From Symsagittifera roscoffensis (Eukaryota; Xenacoelomorpha; Acoela; Convolutidae), in the NCBI RefSeq assembly GCF_963678635.1, contig NC_087065.1, positions 24,199,254-24,263,253 on the forward strand: 64,000 nucleotides of DNA. The letters are read 5' to 3'. The translations under genes were made by a program, and so were the position numbers. The notes beneath the pieces are model-generated. The model made no database searches. It had not been told where the DNA came from and worked only from the letters and a program-made list of their open reading frames with translations. Shown one piece after another: positions 32,880-43,490 of this stretch. How positions within the stretch are numbered: position 1 is the first letter of the stretch; each line of letters opens with the position of its first letter.

Positions 32880-34875
32880 GATTCCTCTTATTCTTTTCAT
32901 GTTTTTTTTTACAATTTTCATTCATGAAAAATTTATGGCAGACATTTTCCACGCACAATAAAAAATTTTCAACTTTTGGTAAGCCAAAGATTTTTCGTTC
33001 CGCAATAATCCTGCGTTAATCTCCATATAACGAAGTTGATAGTCCGACATTTTGGCATAAGGATTTAATGAAAAACGCTATTATTACAATTTCAAACTTT
33101 TAAAAATGTAAAACTAGTTTTTTTTTCAAAAATGGCACTCTCTTCTGCATCAAAAAAAAATTCAAAACTAAAACTGAAAATTTTTACAACTTATACTTGA
33201 AGAGTGATGTTATTTTTGACAGTCCTTAAATTTCATTTACATATTTTTTGAAGAACAAATCCATCCTGCATTTTCATTCGATAACAAATCCAAAATTGGG
33301 GCACTTTTTTTTCAGTTGCTGAAAAATTCTAGGCACAATAAAAAAATCAGAATTATGGTTTTGTGTGAAGTTTGAATTGCCTAATTTAAGGTTCCTTACA
33401 TGATTATTTCCAGACTAAACGAAATTTAAGGATTGTCGAAAAAACAGGCTGCGATTAACAAACACACAATTTTTCAAAAAAAGAGAAATTTTTCAGACGG
33501 ACACAAGTTATTAGAAACAAAATATTAGAATTTGTGTTCAGAAATGAATTTAAAAACTTACAGCGAATCTCAAACATTTTTTCAAAAAACTTGGATATTA
33601 ACAGAAAGTGCTCGTCACGCATTTTCATGATGCAAAAAAGCTAGTCATTCAGTTCAACAACAAAAAAACAACTGTTACTCGCGCAGCTTCCTAAAGCAAG
33701 AAAAATTCATATCGTAGAGAGGTCAGACAAATTTCTGGACGTAATAAATGCTAGTTACACAAGTGTTGTCTTGAATTGTCAACCCTAGCGTTGTTTTTAA
33801 CCCAGGACTTAATTCAAAATAGTTTGAGAACGAATTTGAAGGATTTCATAATTTTTCTTCGTATGGAAAAATGCTTATCTTACAGTTTTCACAGTATTTG
33901 ATATTGTATGATAAGTTTTTTTGTATGTAAGTCAACCGGGTAACCACCATAGAACCAAAATTCAATTTTATAGTATAATTTTTATTTTTTTGCTTTTAGC
34001 TTTTGAACCCAACATCTTGATTGACTTATTTCAAACTGAACTAAAAGACACACGGTGTAATCTTAAAAAGTTTCAGCCGCCGAATATTCAAAGATTATCA
34101 ACAATTTTGTTTTGTGTAAAATTTCTATGAACTTCGATACCTGCGCTGCTCGAAGCACTTTATGCAAAAACTAGGCCGCTGAAACAGACGGAAAGCAAAA
34201 TTTTCTCAGCACAAGTGGCCAAAAAAAACTCAATTAGGCTTCAATTTTTAACAGCATCGAGAATTTAAGCGATCCTCATTTTCACAATTTTGGCAAAACA
34301 ATACTTTGAATGACAAAAAATGTCAATCAAGATCAAACAAGGCCGTTTGTAAGAAGAACCAGGGTAACAAAACGAAAAATATTTCAGAGCATTTGGATGA
34401 CAAAAAAGGCAAGCAACATCAAACAAGGCCGTTTTTTGACTAAATCGTAAGTAGAAACGAAAACAAAAAGTTTTTGCAGAGGGTAGGACCAGATTATTAG
34501 TACGACAGATATTTCTAGTTCGACAACAATTTACCAGGTTTGTTATGTTTGAAGGAAACTACCAAAATTAAAATCGAAACCACACAAAACTGCTCAGAAC
34601 GCTTTACGCATACAACTATACTACAGCGACTTTTTTTTACTGCTTTTTAGTTCAAACTCATTGAGCAGTTACGTTTTTATTAAATGTTCAGCAATATTAA
34701 AGCCCCTGAGAGGAAAGAACCGGACCCGATTTTACTATGGGACTTACTAAAGGACTCGTTGAGGTCATGGGAACTCCGAGTGAGAAAAAGTACACGGATT
34801 AGAGTTTAGTGCCCTTAATCTCTGTCAGTGGTCAACGTTATCATGAAGTTTTGGCGATGAAATGCTCAACCTAGA

Positions 34876-35429
34876 GAAAGTGAGTGAGTATTAACGGCTT
34901 CAATTCATTTGCGTCGTAACTGACAGGAGTTCTTGGACGAGCATTTAACCTGTGCTCCCTTGAACAAAGTGTGGTTGCTTATACCTTAATCGTTAACTTA
35001 CTTGTACCAATGATGTCGTAGAACACATGTTTACAGCTGCGTACCAACATTTAACACACAGTTTCCAAAGTGATGAGATGCCCCTTGATGTTTTTATTTC
35101 CGCATAATCCCCCTATGGACAAGACAAAGGAAACTTGTTTGTTTCAGTTTTCTACAAAGAACAGAAAAGCTTTGTCTGCCTGCAATGTTTTATGATTTGT
35201 GCGACTACACGACATATGGCGTACTGTGGTGGTGATACATCTTTTAAGCCCACGATGCAATCCTCGTGTCCATAGACGAATCAGTTCCGATGTACGCAGC
35301 ACGGGTAGTAACGCAGGTGAACAGGAAAGCCTTTCTTTTTTTCACTAACGAGGCAAGCAAATAAATAAAAAGGACCACATTATTCCACCCTACTTTTCCC
35401 AAATTAACATTGGCGGTTGAGAGAATCAT
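34876..35429 (-). pseudogene. BEL/Pao integrase remnant
   Basis: Two signatures of BEL/Pao pol integrases are readable on the minus strand. The 61-codon frame 35429-35244 contains KKRKAFLFTCVTTRAAYI, matching the family's 'K-x-LFTC-x2-TRA' strand after the first core Asp. At 34951-34876, LNARPRTPVSYDANEL matches the 'LNSRPLTPVSxDPNDL' motif near the C-terminus, followed by THFL and a stop. Between them a decayed 'GAPHFGG'-like segment can be glimpsed. The gene is heavily eroded. The GY-2 insertion splits the same region in BP-b. Confidence 0.7.
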
Positions 35430-37151
35430 TGGATAACATGGGATGTGAAGTGCCTGTTATAAGTGTTCTCCAAACCAACTAACAGCTTTAAATTTACATA
35501 TGATCGCTCGCGAACGATCCCGACAAAATAAAAGTTGATTATGACCAAAAAAAAGGTTTAAAGGTTATTTGCAAAATGCAGACGTCTCAGAATCAATTTC
35601 ACCATCAACTGACAAAAATCCTCGGCAACTGGTTGTTTAAAATTGAAAGTTAATTCGACTTAGCGTTAAAATCGTCACGTGGAACCAATGAGACCTCTAG
35701 GGCAAATAAAATGTCAGTGACCAACAATACGGCTAAACTTTTTATACGGGTTTAGCTTTTTAACCAAGTACTAATTCGATTGAAGCTGTAACTTGAGCGG
35801 TAGACCCGAGGAAGCATTTGTATTTTGGCAATAACCTTGGCTTGAAGTAACCATCTCATGCAAAGAAAAAACTGTTTTTCTTCTCAATGGGTTTTTAAAT
35901 TACTCGTTACAAAGTATCAAAAGATCCATTGTGTCATCCGCCGGTTTCTATATGCAAAGATCTATTGTCTCTTCCGCAGTTACAAATGATTTTGATAAGA
36001 ACATCCAGATTTAGTGTGAACAACCATACATTTTCTAGCAGGAAGCTTGAATCCTTGAACAAATTGTTATAGTTTTTTCCAATTTTTATCAACGTATTTG
36101 AGCCATTACAACACAGTGGCACTATCAGACCACAAGAAAAAAAACAGAATTAATTTATCGAGAGCGCTTCTATCTTCCTTCAAACAAGAAGACAACACTG
36201 TTGCCGGAAAGTTGAGCTTCAGTAGTGATTTGCGTCACCCGTGCAAAGCCATGATTTGCGCCACCCGTGCAAATAGAAGGGCAAGTTCAGTTTTTCTCAG
36301 ACTCAAAAACCCGGGCAACAAGAAAATCAGCCAAGCAAACTTATAAATGAAAGATATGGGGCGCATATTGCACAAGTGAGCTGCAGAAAAAGCAATGAGG
36401 AGTATCTATTTCGGTTAGATCAAAAAGACTTAAAATCCAATCGATGATATGATTCTGGAGTGTTTCTATCAGCGGTTGTCCCACTATTGCCAAGTTATGC
36501 TGATAAAACCCTAAGGAAGCAGGCTTTCCCTCATCGTACAGGAAGCCAGCAAATCTAAAAAATCAAAGACAAAGAAAAAAATGAAGACGCTTTGATGCGT
36601 TATAAACGTTTGGATCTCACAGTTAACTTCACGACTTACAACAAAAGCAACCTTTAAAAAGAAACGCGAGCACTTAAGTGATCTTCACAGCTCATATTTT
36701 GTTTCACTCAAACAGTTGCTTCAGTTTTTTTTAATTGCCGTTTTTTTTTTCAAGTAAGGTGAGACCAGAAACCCTCAAAATAAAAAGGTCTGCCGGGTCA
36801 TTTCTCACTCTCAAAGCGGGTTTCAATGTTTAATACACTACTATTTTAGTTCGGCTTGCTTGGATTGAGGACAGGATGGTTTGTAAAAAAAACTCGATCT
36901 TTAAATTACGCCCAGAACAAAGTTGCTTCGGTACCTTTTGTGCCAAACTCTTGATACAATGTTGCGAGTTGCTACAAAAACGTCTTTCAGGAGAAAAGAT
37001 GTATCAAATTTAAATTAACGCCGAATTTATTAATAAACCAATGCATCAAGATTTATTAATCTATACGACCACTACAAGGCAAATTTTTTTTTTCGAAAGA
37101 GATTTGGTTGACCTAAAAACTAGAATGCTTCGATTGTTTAGATTCTTAAAG

Positions 37152-37155
37152 ATAT
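37152..37155. repeat. target-site duplication of RV-3 (ATAT), left
   Basis: ATAT directly before the 5' LTR and again at 55293-55296 directly after the 3' LTR. The related empty site 27704-27707 has it once. Confidence 0.9.
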
Positions 37156-37270
37156 TGGAACCTGATCTAAACTATATTTTATGATTGGATAAATTAGATA
37201 TTTTACCACTGTAAAGTATTTAATATTAACCAATCATGATTCATCTAACTAACAACCCACTTATTTGTAA

Positions 37271-37298
37271 GTGCTGAAATTACTTGTAATTTCAGCAC
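37271..37298 (+). promoter_or_regulatory. perfect 13-bp LTR hairpin
   Basis: GTGCTGAAATTAC, two-base spacer, then the exact complement. RV-4 has GTGTTGAAACTAC with a matching complement (56180-56207), so both arms changed together. The 3' LTR copy is at 54998-55025. Could be an RNA structure in the transcript or a palindromic protein-binding site. Confidence 0.7.
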
Positions 37299-37475
37299 CA
37301 GAGAGATTTGAATTTAACTTAGAAATTAGTTGTCTCTCCAAGAGAACTTCAGCAGCCGCAATAAACCAGTATACTCTAGATCTATTGAGCCTAGCAGAGA
37401 CTAGTTAAACACCCAGAGACTAGAAAGTATAAGAGTAAGATTAGGATCGGTATTAGACTAAGAAGTTGCACGAAT

Positions 37476-37498
37476 CTATCCGGCCGAAAATAAGATAG
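37476..37498 (+). promoter_or_regulatory. LTR hairpin with CGGCCG in the loop (candidate dimer signal)
   Basis: Stem CTATC/GATAG with a 13-nt loop starting CGGCCG, a self-complementary hexamer, inside the 60-bp block conserved in all RV LTRs. Retroviral dimer-initiation hairpins have this design; the function here is inferred. Confidence 0.45.
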
Positions 37499-37567
37499 CG
37501 TGACGAGCAGACGGTGTACCCTATCCAAAATTACTCTATGAGTTAACCACATCGGTCCTAACTCATC

Positions 37568-37582
37568 TGGTGCGACCATAAG
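37568..37582 (+). promoter_or_regulatory. primer-binding site, RV-3
   Basis: TGGTGCGACCATAAG, two bases after the LTR end, the same in RV-0 and RV-1. Primer tRNA not identified. Confidence 0.8.
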
Positions 37583-38815
37583 TCTCGAATAAGACCTTAA
37601 TAGCTTAGATTTAACCAAAAATAGATTAGAATTTAGACAAAACATTTTTAAAATGTTATACGATAATAATTTAATCGAAATGTCTCTACGACTCAATAGA
37701 TCAGAGCCCATATTCCGAACGATAACAGAACTACCCGGAATTGTAAGAAGACCTCGAACAAGAGACGACATACGACAAAGTATAAACTTACCATATAGTT
37801 TTATGATTGTACGGCAAAAGCCAACACAAACTTTTATATTTAGAATCTTATTAGCAATGAATTTAGATTTTCATTTGCAAACATAAAATTTTGAAGTCAA
37901 TTTTCATGATCATTTCAGGCGCTAAACAAAATTATTAATATACAATAACGATTGATAAAAAATATCTCAGATCGTTTTCTTAATTTCTGCAGTCTTATAT
38001 AAAACATGTTTGAAAAATATTTATTGAAAATCAAAATAAAAATTAGTAGCATGACAATAAATTGTTTGTAATCATAAAATCATCTGTTGTCCCAGCTTCA
38101 TCACCTAAACATAACAGCAATCATAAGCTCACTAATATCATTAAAATACTAAATCTTTTTCTTAAATAAATTTAAACCTTTTTAAACTTAAATTCACTTA
38201 ATTTTAAAATCAGATCATCAAGGCTTATCCTTGGATCTTAATTAATTTTCTATTTCACTAAATTTAAAACCTGATCATCAAGGCCTATCCTTGGATCAAA
38301 AAGAACAATTTTGTTCTCCCCCTACCCACTTAGCAAGTGTCTAACGACCTCAAACGTCGATTCACTATCCAACCCTTCCAAAAGACCCAAGATTAATAGA
38401 AACTTTTAAATAAAACTAACCATTCAAATTAAGATAAACAGTGAAGAACTTCGGTTATTCATCCTTCACTTGAACCCTCCTCTTACCAGACCCAGGATAA
38501 ATCTTAGACTTAGTAAGTTTAAAATAGTATCTAACGAACTACTTGCGTTCTAATTATACCTGAACCTTGTGGATCGATTTACTATTCTCCAACCCTTGAA
38601 CACAATCACTACCCCTAAGTAAGATTAAGTACGTTAACACCTTAGCTTATACTAGCCACGAGAAAGTAAAAAATTATTCCTCGGAATCGATATACTTTTC
38701 TCTCCAACCCTGAACAAAAAGACCCAGGTTAAGCTAATCAAAAAATCGTAAGGACTAACAGTTTAAGAAAATAGAAATCATCTAACAACTTTTTGCATCC
38801 CTCATCCTAAACCTT
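37583..38815 (+). other. leader (5' UTR) of RV-3
   Basis: A 1.2-kb leader between primer-binding site and ORF1, collinear with 6309-7595 of RV-1. Apart from the small ORF it contains conserved repeats such as ATCATCAAGGCTTATCCTTGGATC (twice, near 38214 and 38273) and a GATCNNCAAGG hairpin-like motif. Packaging and splicing signals would be expected here but are not identified. Confidence 0.6.
37653..37886 (+). CDS. leader small ORF (77 codons), RV-3
   Basis: Begins MLYDNNLIEMSLRLNRSEP and shares most of its first 58 residues with the RV-0/RV-1 small ORFs, while many codons differ only in the third base. The C-terminus is longer because the RV-0/1 stop is not present. Arg-rich; no domain or membrane segment seen. 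It could be a translated leader peptide or a first coding exon. Conservation between diverged copies is the only evidence for a real gene. Confidence 0.5.
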   Translation: MLYDNNLIEMSLRLNRSEPIFRTITELPGIVRRPRTRDDIRQSINLPYSFMIVRQKPTQTFIFRILLAMNLDFHLQT

Positions 38816-39274
38816 ATGTCATTCAAAAATCTAGGAAATATACAAACAATCGTTTTACACAACTGTGAAATAGATAACCAAAAATACGATCTTGCAATCA
38901 CTCCTCACACACAAACAGTTGGATACATTAGAACAAAACGACAAACAATAAAAAAAATTATAAACAAACGAAGACAAATCACACGAAAAAGATTTTCAAA
39001 AAATAGAAACGCATTTTCTGAATCAGAAGCCAACAGTTTAGACGAACTATACAAATTAAAAGAATCAATTGATAAAAATTGTCCCATTCACGATCAATTA
39101 TATTTTTCCGATTCAGAAACAACTTCAAATTCATCAAAAAGAGGAAAAAGAAGAATAAAAAAGCAATAAAAACACAAACCAGTACACTTGAATAATTGGA
39201 ATCAACCAATTAGACACATCGATAGTTATATATTAACAGTCATTAAACGAAAAAATGAGCCACACTCAAAATGA
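38816..39274 (+). pseudogene. ORF1, pre-gag basic protein, RV-3 (one stop)
   Basis: Same start (MS-x2-NLGN) as RV-1 ORF1. The frame runs to TGA 39272-39274 but has a premature TAA at 39167-39169, right after the GKRR-IKK basic motif. The product is about 152 residues with a basic Lys/Arg/Gln stretch (about residues 38-63) and an acidic Ser patch (YFSDSETTS). It overlaps the gag ATG (39255) by 20 nt. Basic plus acidic composition suggests nucleic-acid binding; no homologue is recognised. Confidence 0.6.
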
Positions 39275-42200
39275 CGATAGTCCAGATGACGATGAGGTTT
39301 ACCCCTTCCTCATAGATGCACCCGATAATAGAGGGCAACATGATTTTTGCAAGATTTTACTCGTAAATTTGTATGAACCGGGAATCAGCCCATGCAAAGC
39401 AGAATTCCCAGATGTAAAAAACAAAAGACAAATTATTGAACATTATCTGAAAGATATATGTAATTTAACACAACAATATGGAATCTACACAATAGAATTC
39501 AGCACACCAAATCCGAATCATCGTAAATAAGTAATTCAAACAGACGATCTTGAACTAGAATTTTCAAAAGTATTCTTAGAATATATTAAAAGCATACAAT
39601 ACCATAATTCACAAAGAGCAAACTCCATATTTACTAACGAAGTTTTCGCAATAATAAATAGCTATATTTCTATATTAGAAAAAACAGAATTTCAAAGTAT
39701 CTCACCAACTGAAACATCCAAACATACAAAAGTACGACATAAAATCACATTAATTTCAACTTTTATACATATAATCAAAGAAAATTTCATTAAAGACGAG
39801 GTTTCACGACACACAAAACATGACTTACAAAAAATTTTGGCATGGTTTATAATAGATTATTTCACACATAATATAGATTTAATCTCACAAGCAAGAAAAA
39901 ATTTCAGACCTCAAAATCCAAATGATGATACTGCCATCACAGAACAGTCAGACTACGTTTGGGACCCTGAATGGTCTCATCATGCATTTATAAATATCCC
40001 ACGATCAATCTCAAGTCAAGCAATAAGTACAATATCTTATCAAAGAGATTATGTGAAAGTAGTACCACTGACCATTGATGCAACACCATTAAACTACAAT
40101 AAATTTTTACCTGATACGCGAAATAACAGTTTAAATTCGACCGTCATACACAATGAAAACCTTAATGGAACTCGGAATCTTACACAACAAGATATCCAAA
40201 CACCATCACACTTCATAAACGAAGAAATCGTTCAAACAACAACAACTACACAACAAAGTATTTCACCGATACATCCAAATTTAACAACACAAAAAAATAC
40301 AAACATTTCACTGGCACAAGTAACCTTACAATCAACCGTTAAACCTTCGGTTGCTCCAAAATATACACATATGGATTACCAAACATATAGACCTATGACA
40401 GTACCGTCAAAAACACGAAGAACGTTCACAAGAAACACTTTTGCAGAACACAAATATAATTATGCACATTCGTCAAAAACAAACTATCCCCCACGAAAAA
40501 CTAATAATAATCATGTATGTTCTCACAACTATTGGGATAACCCAATGACAACAACCAACTCAGTAAATTTTCGAACTAATTCACATCCTCCACAGGATCG
40601 TAGTGAAAATTAACCATTCTTTCAACAAAATAAAAATAAGAAGCAAGCACCTCATCATACGGATTACTTATCATCTGATGATGATTATTTACAACCAGAT
40701 ATTTTTGCACCGTATACCCAAGAATATCGCAAACAAAGAGCGCAAAAACCTTTTACATATAATAGAATTTTTTCTCCAAATCCAACAGATACACGAAATC
40801 AACAACCAATACAAATGCCAAATCCAACTAATACACAATCTTTTCAACCAATTCAACCACAAAACTCACTGATTATGCACTCGTATCAACCAACTCAAAT
40901 GCAAAATGAAATACCACTCCCATATTACCTTCAACAACACGAAATAACAAAAAATCAACTTTCAAATTTTTCACAAATGCCAAATGCCGCAGAATCACTA
41001 CAGATGACAATGAATCCATACCTTATGGGTGGATCATCAATAACATCAAATAAACCACTAATGGTATTCACAGGAACAGACCCTGAATACTCTGTAGAAG
41101 ATTATTTAAATGCAGTAACAGCAAATTTAATTTTAAATATAGGACCTGAACCACTTAATACGCCACTACATCAAAATTGGATACATCGACGCACAGCGTT
41201 GATACAAACAACTTTAGATGGCGCAGCTCAAAAATGGTTTTCAGTATTACCTACAGAAATAAAATCAGACTGGAAAAGATTTACACAAGAATTTTCAAAA
41301 ATGTTTGACTCCGAAAGAAGTAAACAACACCAAAGAGTTTTATGTATTGAAATTCGCAGATTACCAAATGAAACCATCAAACAATTAGCAGTACGTATCG
41401 AAACACTAGTTCAAAAAGCATATTCACTTAATACACATGACCATGAAAACACAAAAATGACAGAAATTTTAATGATGACCTTAACACCTCAATTAAGGAA
41501 AATAGCAATAAAAAAGAGAGCATCTCATCCTTCTTCAATTCGAGAGCCAGATTTAGATTTTCAAAAACTAGTAGACAAACTAGAGCAAGCGGAAATCACA
41601 ATGAAACTTGAAGAAACAGAAAATCTAAAACTACAATATGTTAATCGAATTGAAACAAACACTACACATATCAATAACATACAGGAATCAGATACAGACC
41701 TAGTTGAAAAAATCACTGAAATACTAAATATTTATGAAAAACACCCAAATTTTAAAGGCAAACCATCTTAGAAAAAATGGTGTAATTATTGCCGACGATA
41801 CGGACATAGTATTTCCGAATGTAGACAAAAACAACAAGATAACCAAAACAAACCTCAAAAGTATAAAGAACCAAATAAATCATTCTATCAATATATGAAG
41901 AAAGATCAAAATCTACCAAACAAAAATGTATACAGTAACAACAGTTCAGGAAAACCACTTCCGAACAACACCAATTACACAAGGAATCAATCACCATATA
42001 ACTCAAGTTATAGAGGAAGATCACCAGAACGAAGAAATACACAGAATTCTTCACAAAATCATTATAATCGATCAAATAGTCAAAATAACTATACGAGATC
42101 AAATTCAAATGCAACACAATTTGTTTCTAGATCCAATTCCCAATCAAACCCAAGAAATAAACACTATTCCAATAATCAATCACGAATCTCATCATATAAC

Positions 42201-42764
42201 AGAAATAGAAACTATTCACATAATCGAAATAGAAGTTATTCGAACAATCGAAATCAGAATTACCCGAACAATCGATCAAGAAATAACTCATATAACAGAT
42301 CAAACTATCACAGACCAAATGACAATTATCAAAACAGATCACGGAATAATTCACAAAATCGAAATTCAAGTTATAATAATCAATATAGAAATTATTCCCA
42401 ATCACCACATAGGAATAATAACCATTATACTAATTCTAAACATCGATACAGAAGTAGTACACCAAAACATCAAAGACATATTAATCAAGTACAATCAAAT
42501 GAAGAAACAACATTAGACCCCCCAGGTATTGACGACACAGGAAATAACGAACTACAACTAAATCAAATAAACTGTGGATCATCAGACACAGAAAGTGATA
42601 CAGAAAACACTATCTCCATACATATGATAGCAGTCGAAAACGACTACGAACCTATTATATATGAACAACCTTTTACATTACATTATTATATGAAAACCAA
42701 TTGGAACTCCTTCACAATTATTATATTGAACCCATCAATACTACACAAACTGCACAAGAAGTAA
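39255..42764 (+). pseudogene. gag, RV-3 (three in-frame stops)
   Basis: A single reading frame of about 1,170 codons interrupted only by TAA 39528-39530, TAA 40611-40613 and TAG 41769-41771. The first two stops align with Leu and Tyr codons of RV-1. Domains: a novel N-terminal domain (residues 1-250), a Gln/Asn/Thr/Pro-rich linker (about 260-580), a Retrotrans_gag-like core (about 590-780, 'LDGAAQKWF...WKRFTQEFSKMF', 'HPSSIREPDLDF'), a CCHC knuckle (CNYCRRYGHSISEC, 41782-41823), and an Asn/Arg/Ser-rich basic tail (about 900-1,070). It is unusually long for a Ty3/gypsy Gag. It would form the particle and bind RNA. Confidence 0.82.
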
Positions 42765-43490
42765 ACAAAATCAACACCGTAAATAAACCCAATGAAAATG
42801 ACAAAACAAAATGCTTAAATACAAATCATATTTACCAAAATGTACAAAAAGAACAACCCAAAGAAAAAATTTGGACAATACCATTTCTTTTAGAAAGTCC
42901 AAGAAACAAAGAATTTCAACCACCAGATCTTGAAATTGATTTTTTAATTGATTCAGGATCAGAATCAAACATAATTAACATTCCCACATGGAATGAAATC
43001 AAAACATTACACACAAAATTAACGCCTCTTGCAACCACTAGTAAACTAGCAACAGCACAAGGATCAACATTAGTAAATTATGGAAAAAGTCCAATTATTC
43101 CTCCTTCCCACAAGAACAATGGAGCAAAACAAAATTCTAAACAAACCATTTAAACAAATATTTCATATTACTGATATTAAACACAATATCATTGGCATAC
43201 CATTTATCTCGAAATATATACCAACAATTAACATCTTGAATAGTAAAATACTAATCAAAGATAAGTACACAAAAACAAAAAATACAGCTCTAACATTTTT
43301 TCAAAGATTAAATAAACAACCACCATTATTTTCAAAATTTTATCCAATTTATAACCAACAACGGAAACACCTGAAACCACTATCAGGAAATATATATAAT
43401 TTTTCAATAAAACAAGTTCACCAATATGATAAAAATCAAAGTAAACAACAACTCTTTATGTCAGACTTTGAGTTTAAAACCTATTCATAA
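42701..43490 (+). pseudogene. pol: protease, RV-3
   Basis: Aspartic protease, DSG type (DFLIDSGSESN, 42938-42970), in the frame 42701-43153. The C-terminal part with 'HNIIGIPFISKYIP' is in the next frame (43080-43490). The gag-to-pol shift is near 42690, and the ancestral frameshift signal is unclear because of decay. It cleaves the polyproteins. Confidence 0.8.

Larger units (their letters stand above)
32880..37155 (-). mobile_element. BP-c, left part: BEL/Pao-containing block
   Basis: The longest uninterrupted version of the BP block. It lacks GY (single CGACT at 35202-35206) but was hit by RV-3 at 37156. Minus-strand integrase remnants are at 34876-35429. The rest (32880-34870 and 35430-37155) has only short, unconvincing frames and is collinear with BP-a and BP-b. 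Whether the whole block is one BEL/Pao element cannot be shown, since no LTR pair is visible. Confidence 0.6.
37156..37565 (+). repeat. 5' LTR of RV-3 (410 bp)
   Basis: Begins TGGAACC and ends CTAACTCA. It contains a perfect 13-bp hairpin (37271-37298) and a block conserved in all RV LTRs (37456-37520) with a CGGCCG palindrome in a small hairpin loop. The promoter is not pinpointed; a TATAA-like AAGTATAAGAG at 37425-37435 is a candidate. Confidence 0.93.

Noticed and set aside
41926..42516. 196-codon Ile/Thr/His-rich frame within gag
   Set aside because: Second frame of the Asn/Arg/Ser-rich gag tail; its repetitive composition follows from that. The zinc knuckle and basic tail are in the main frame.
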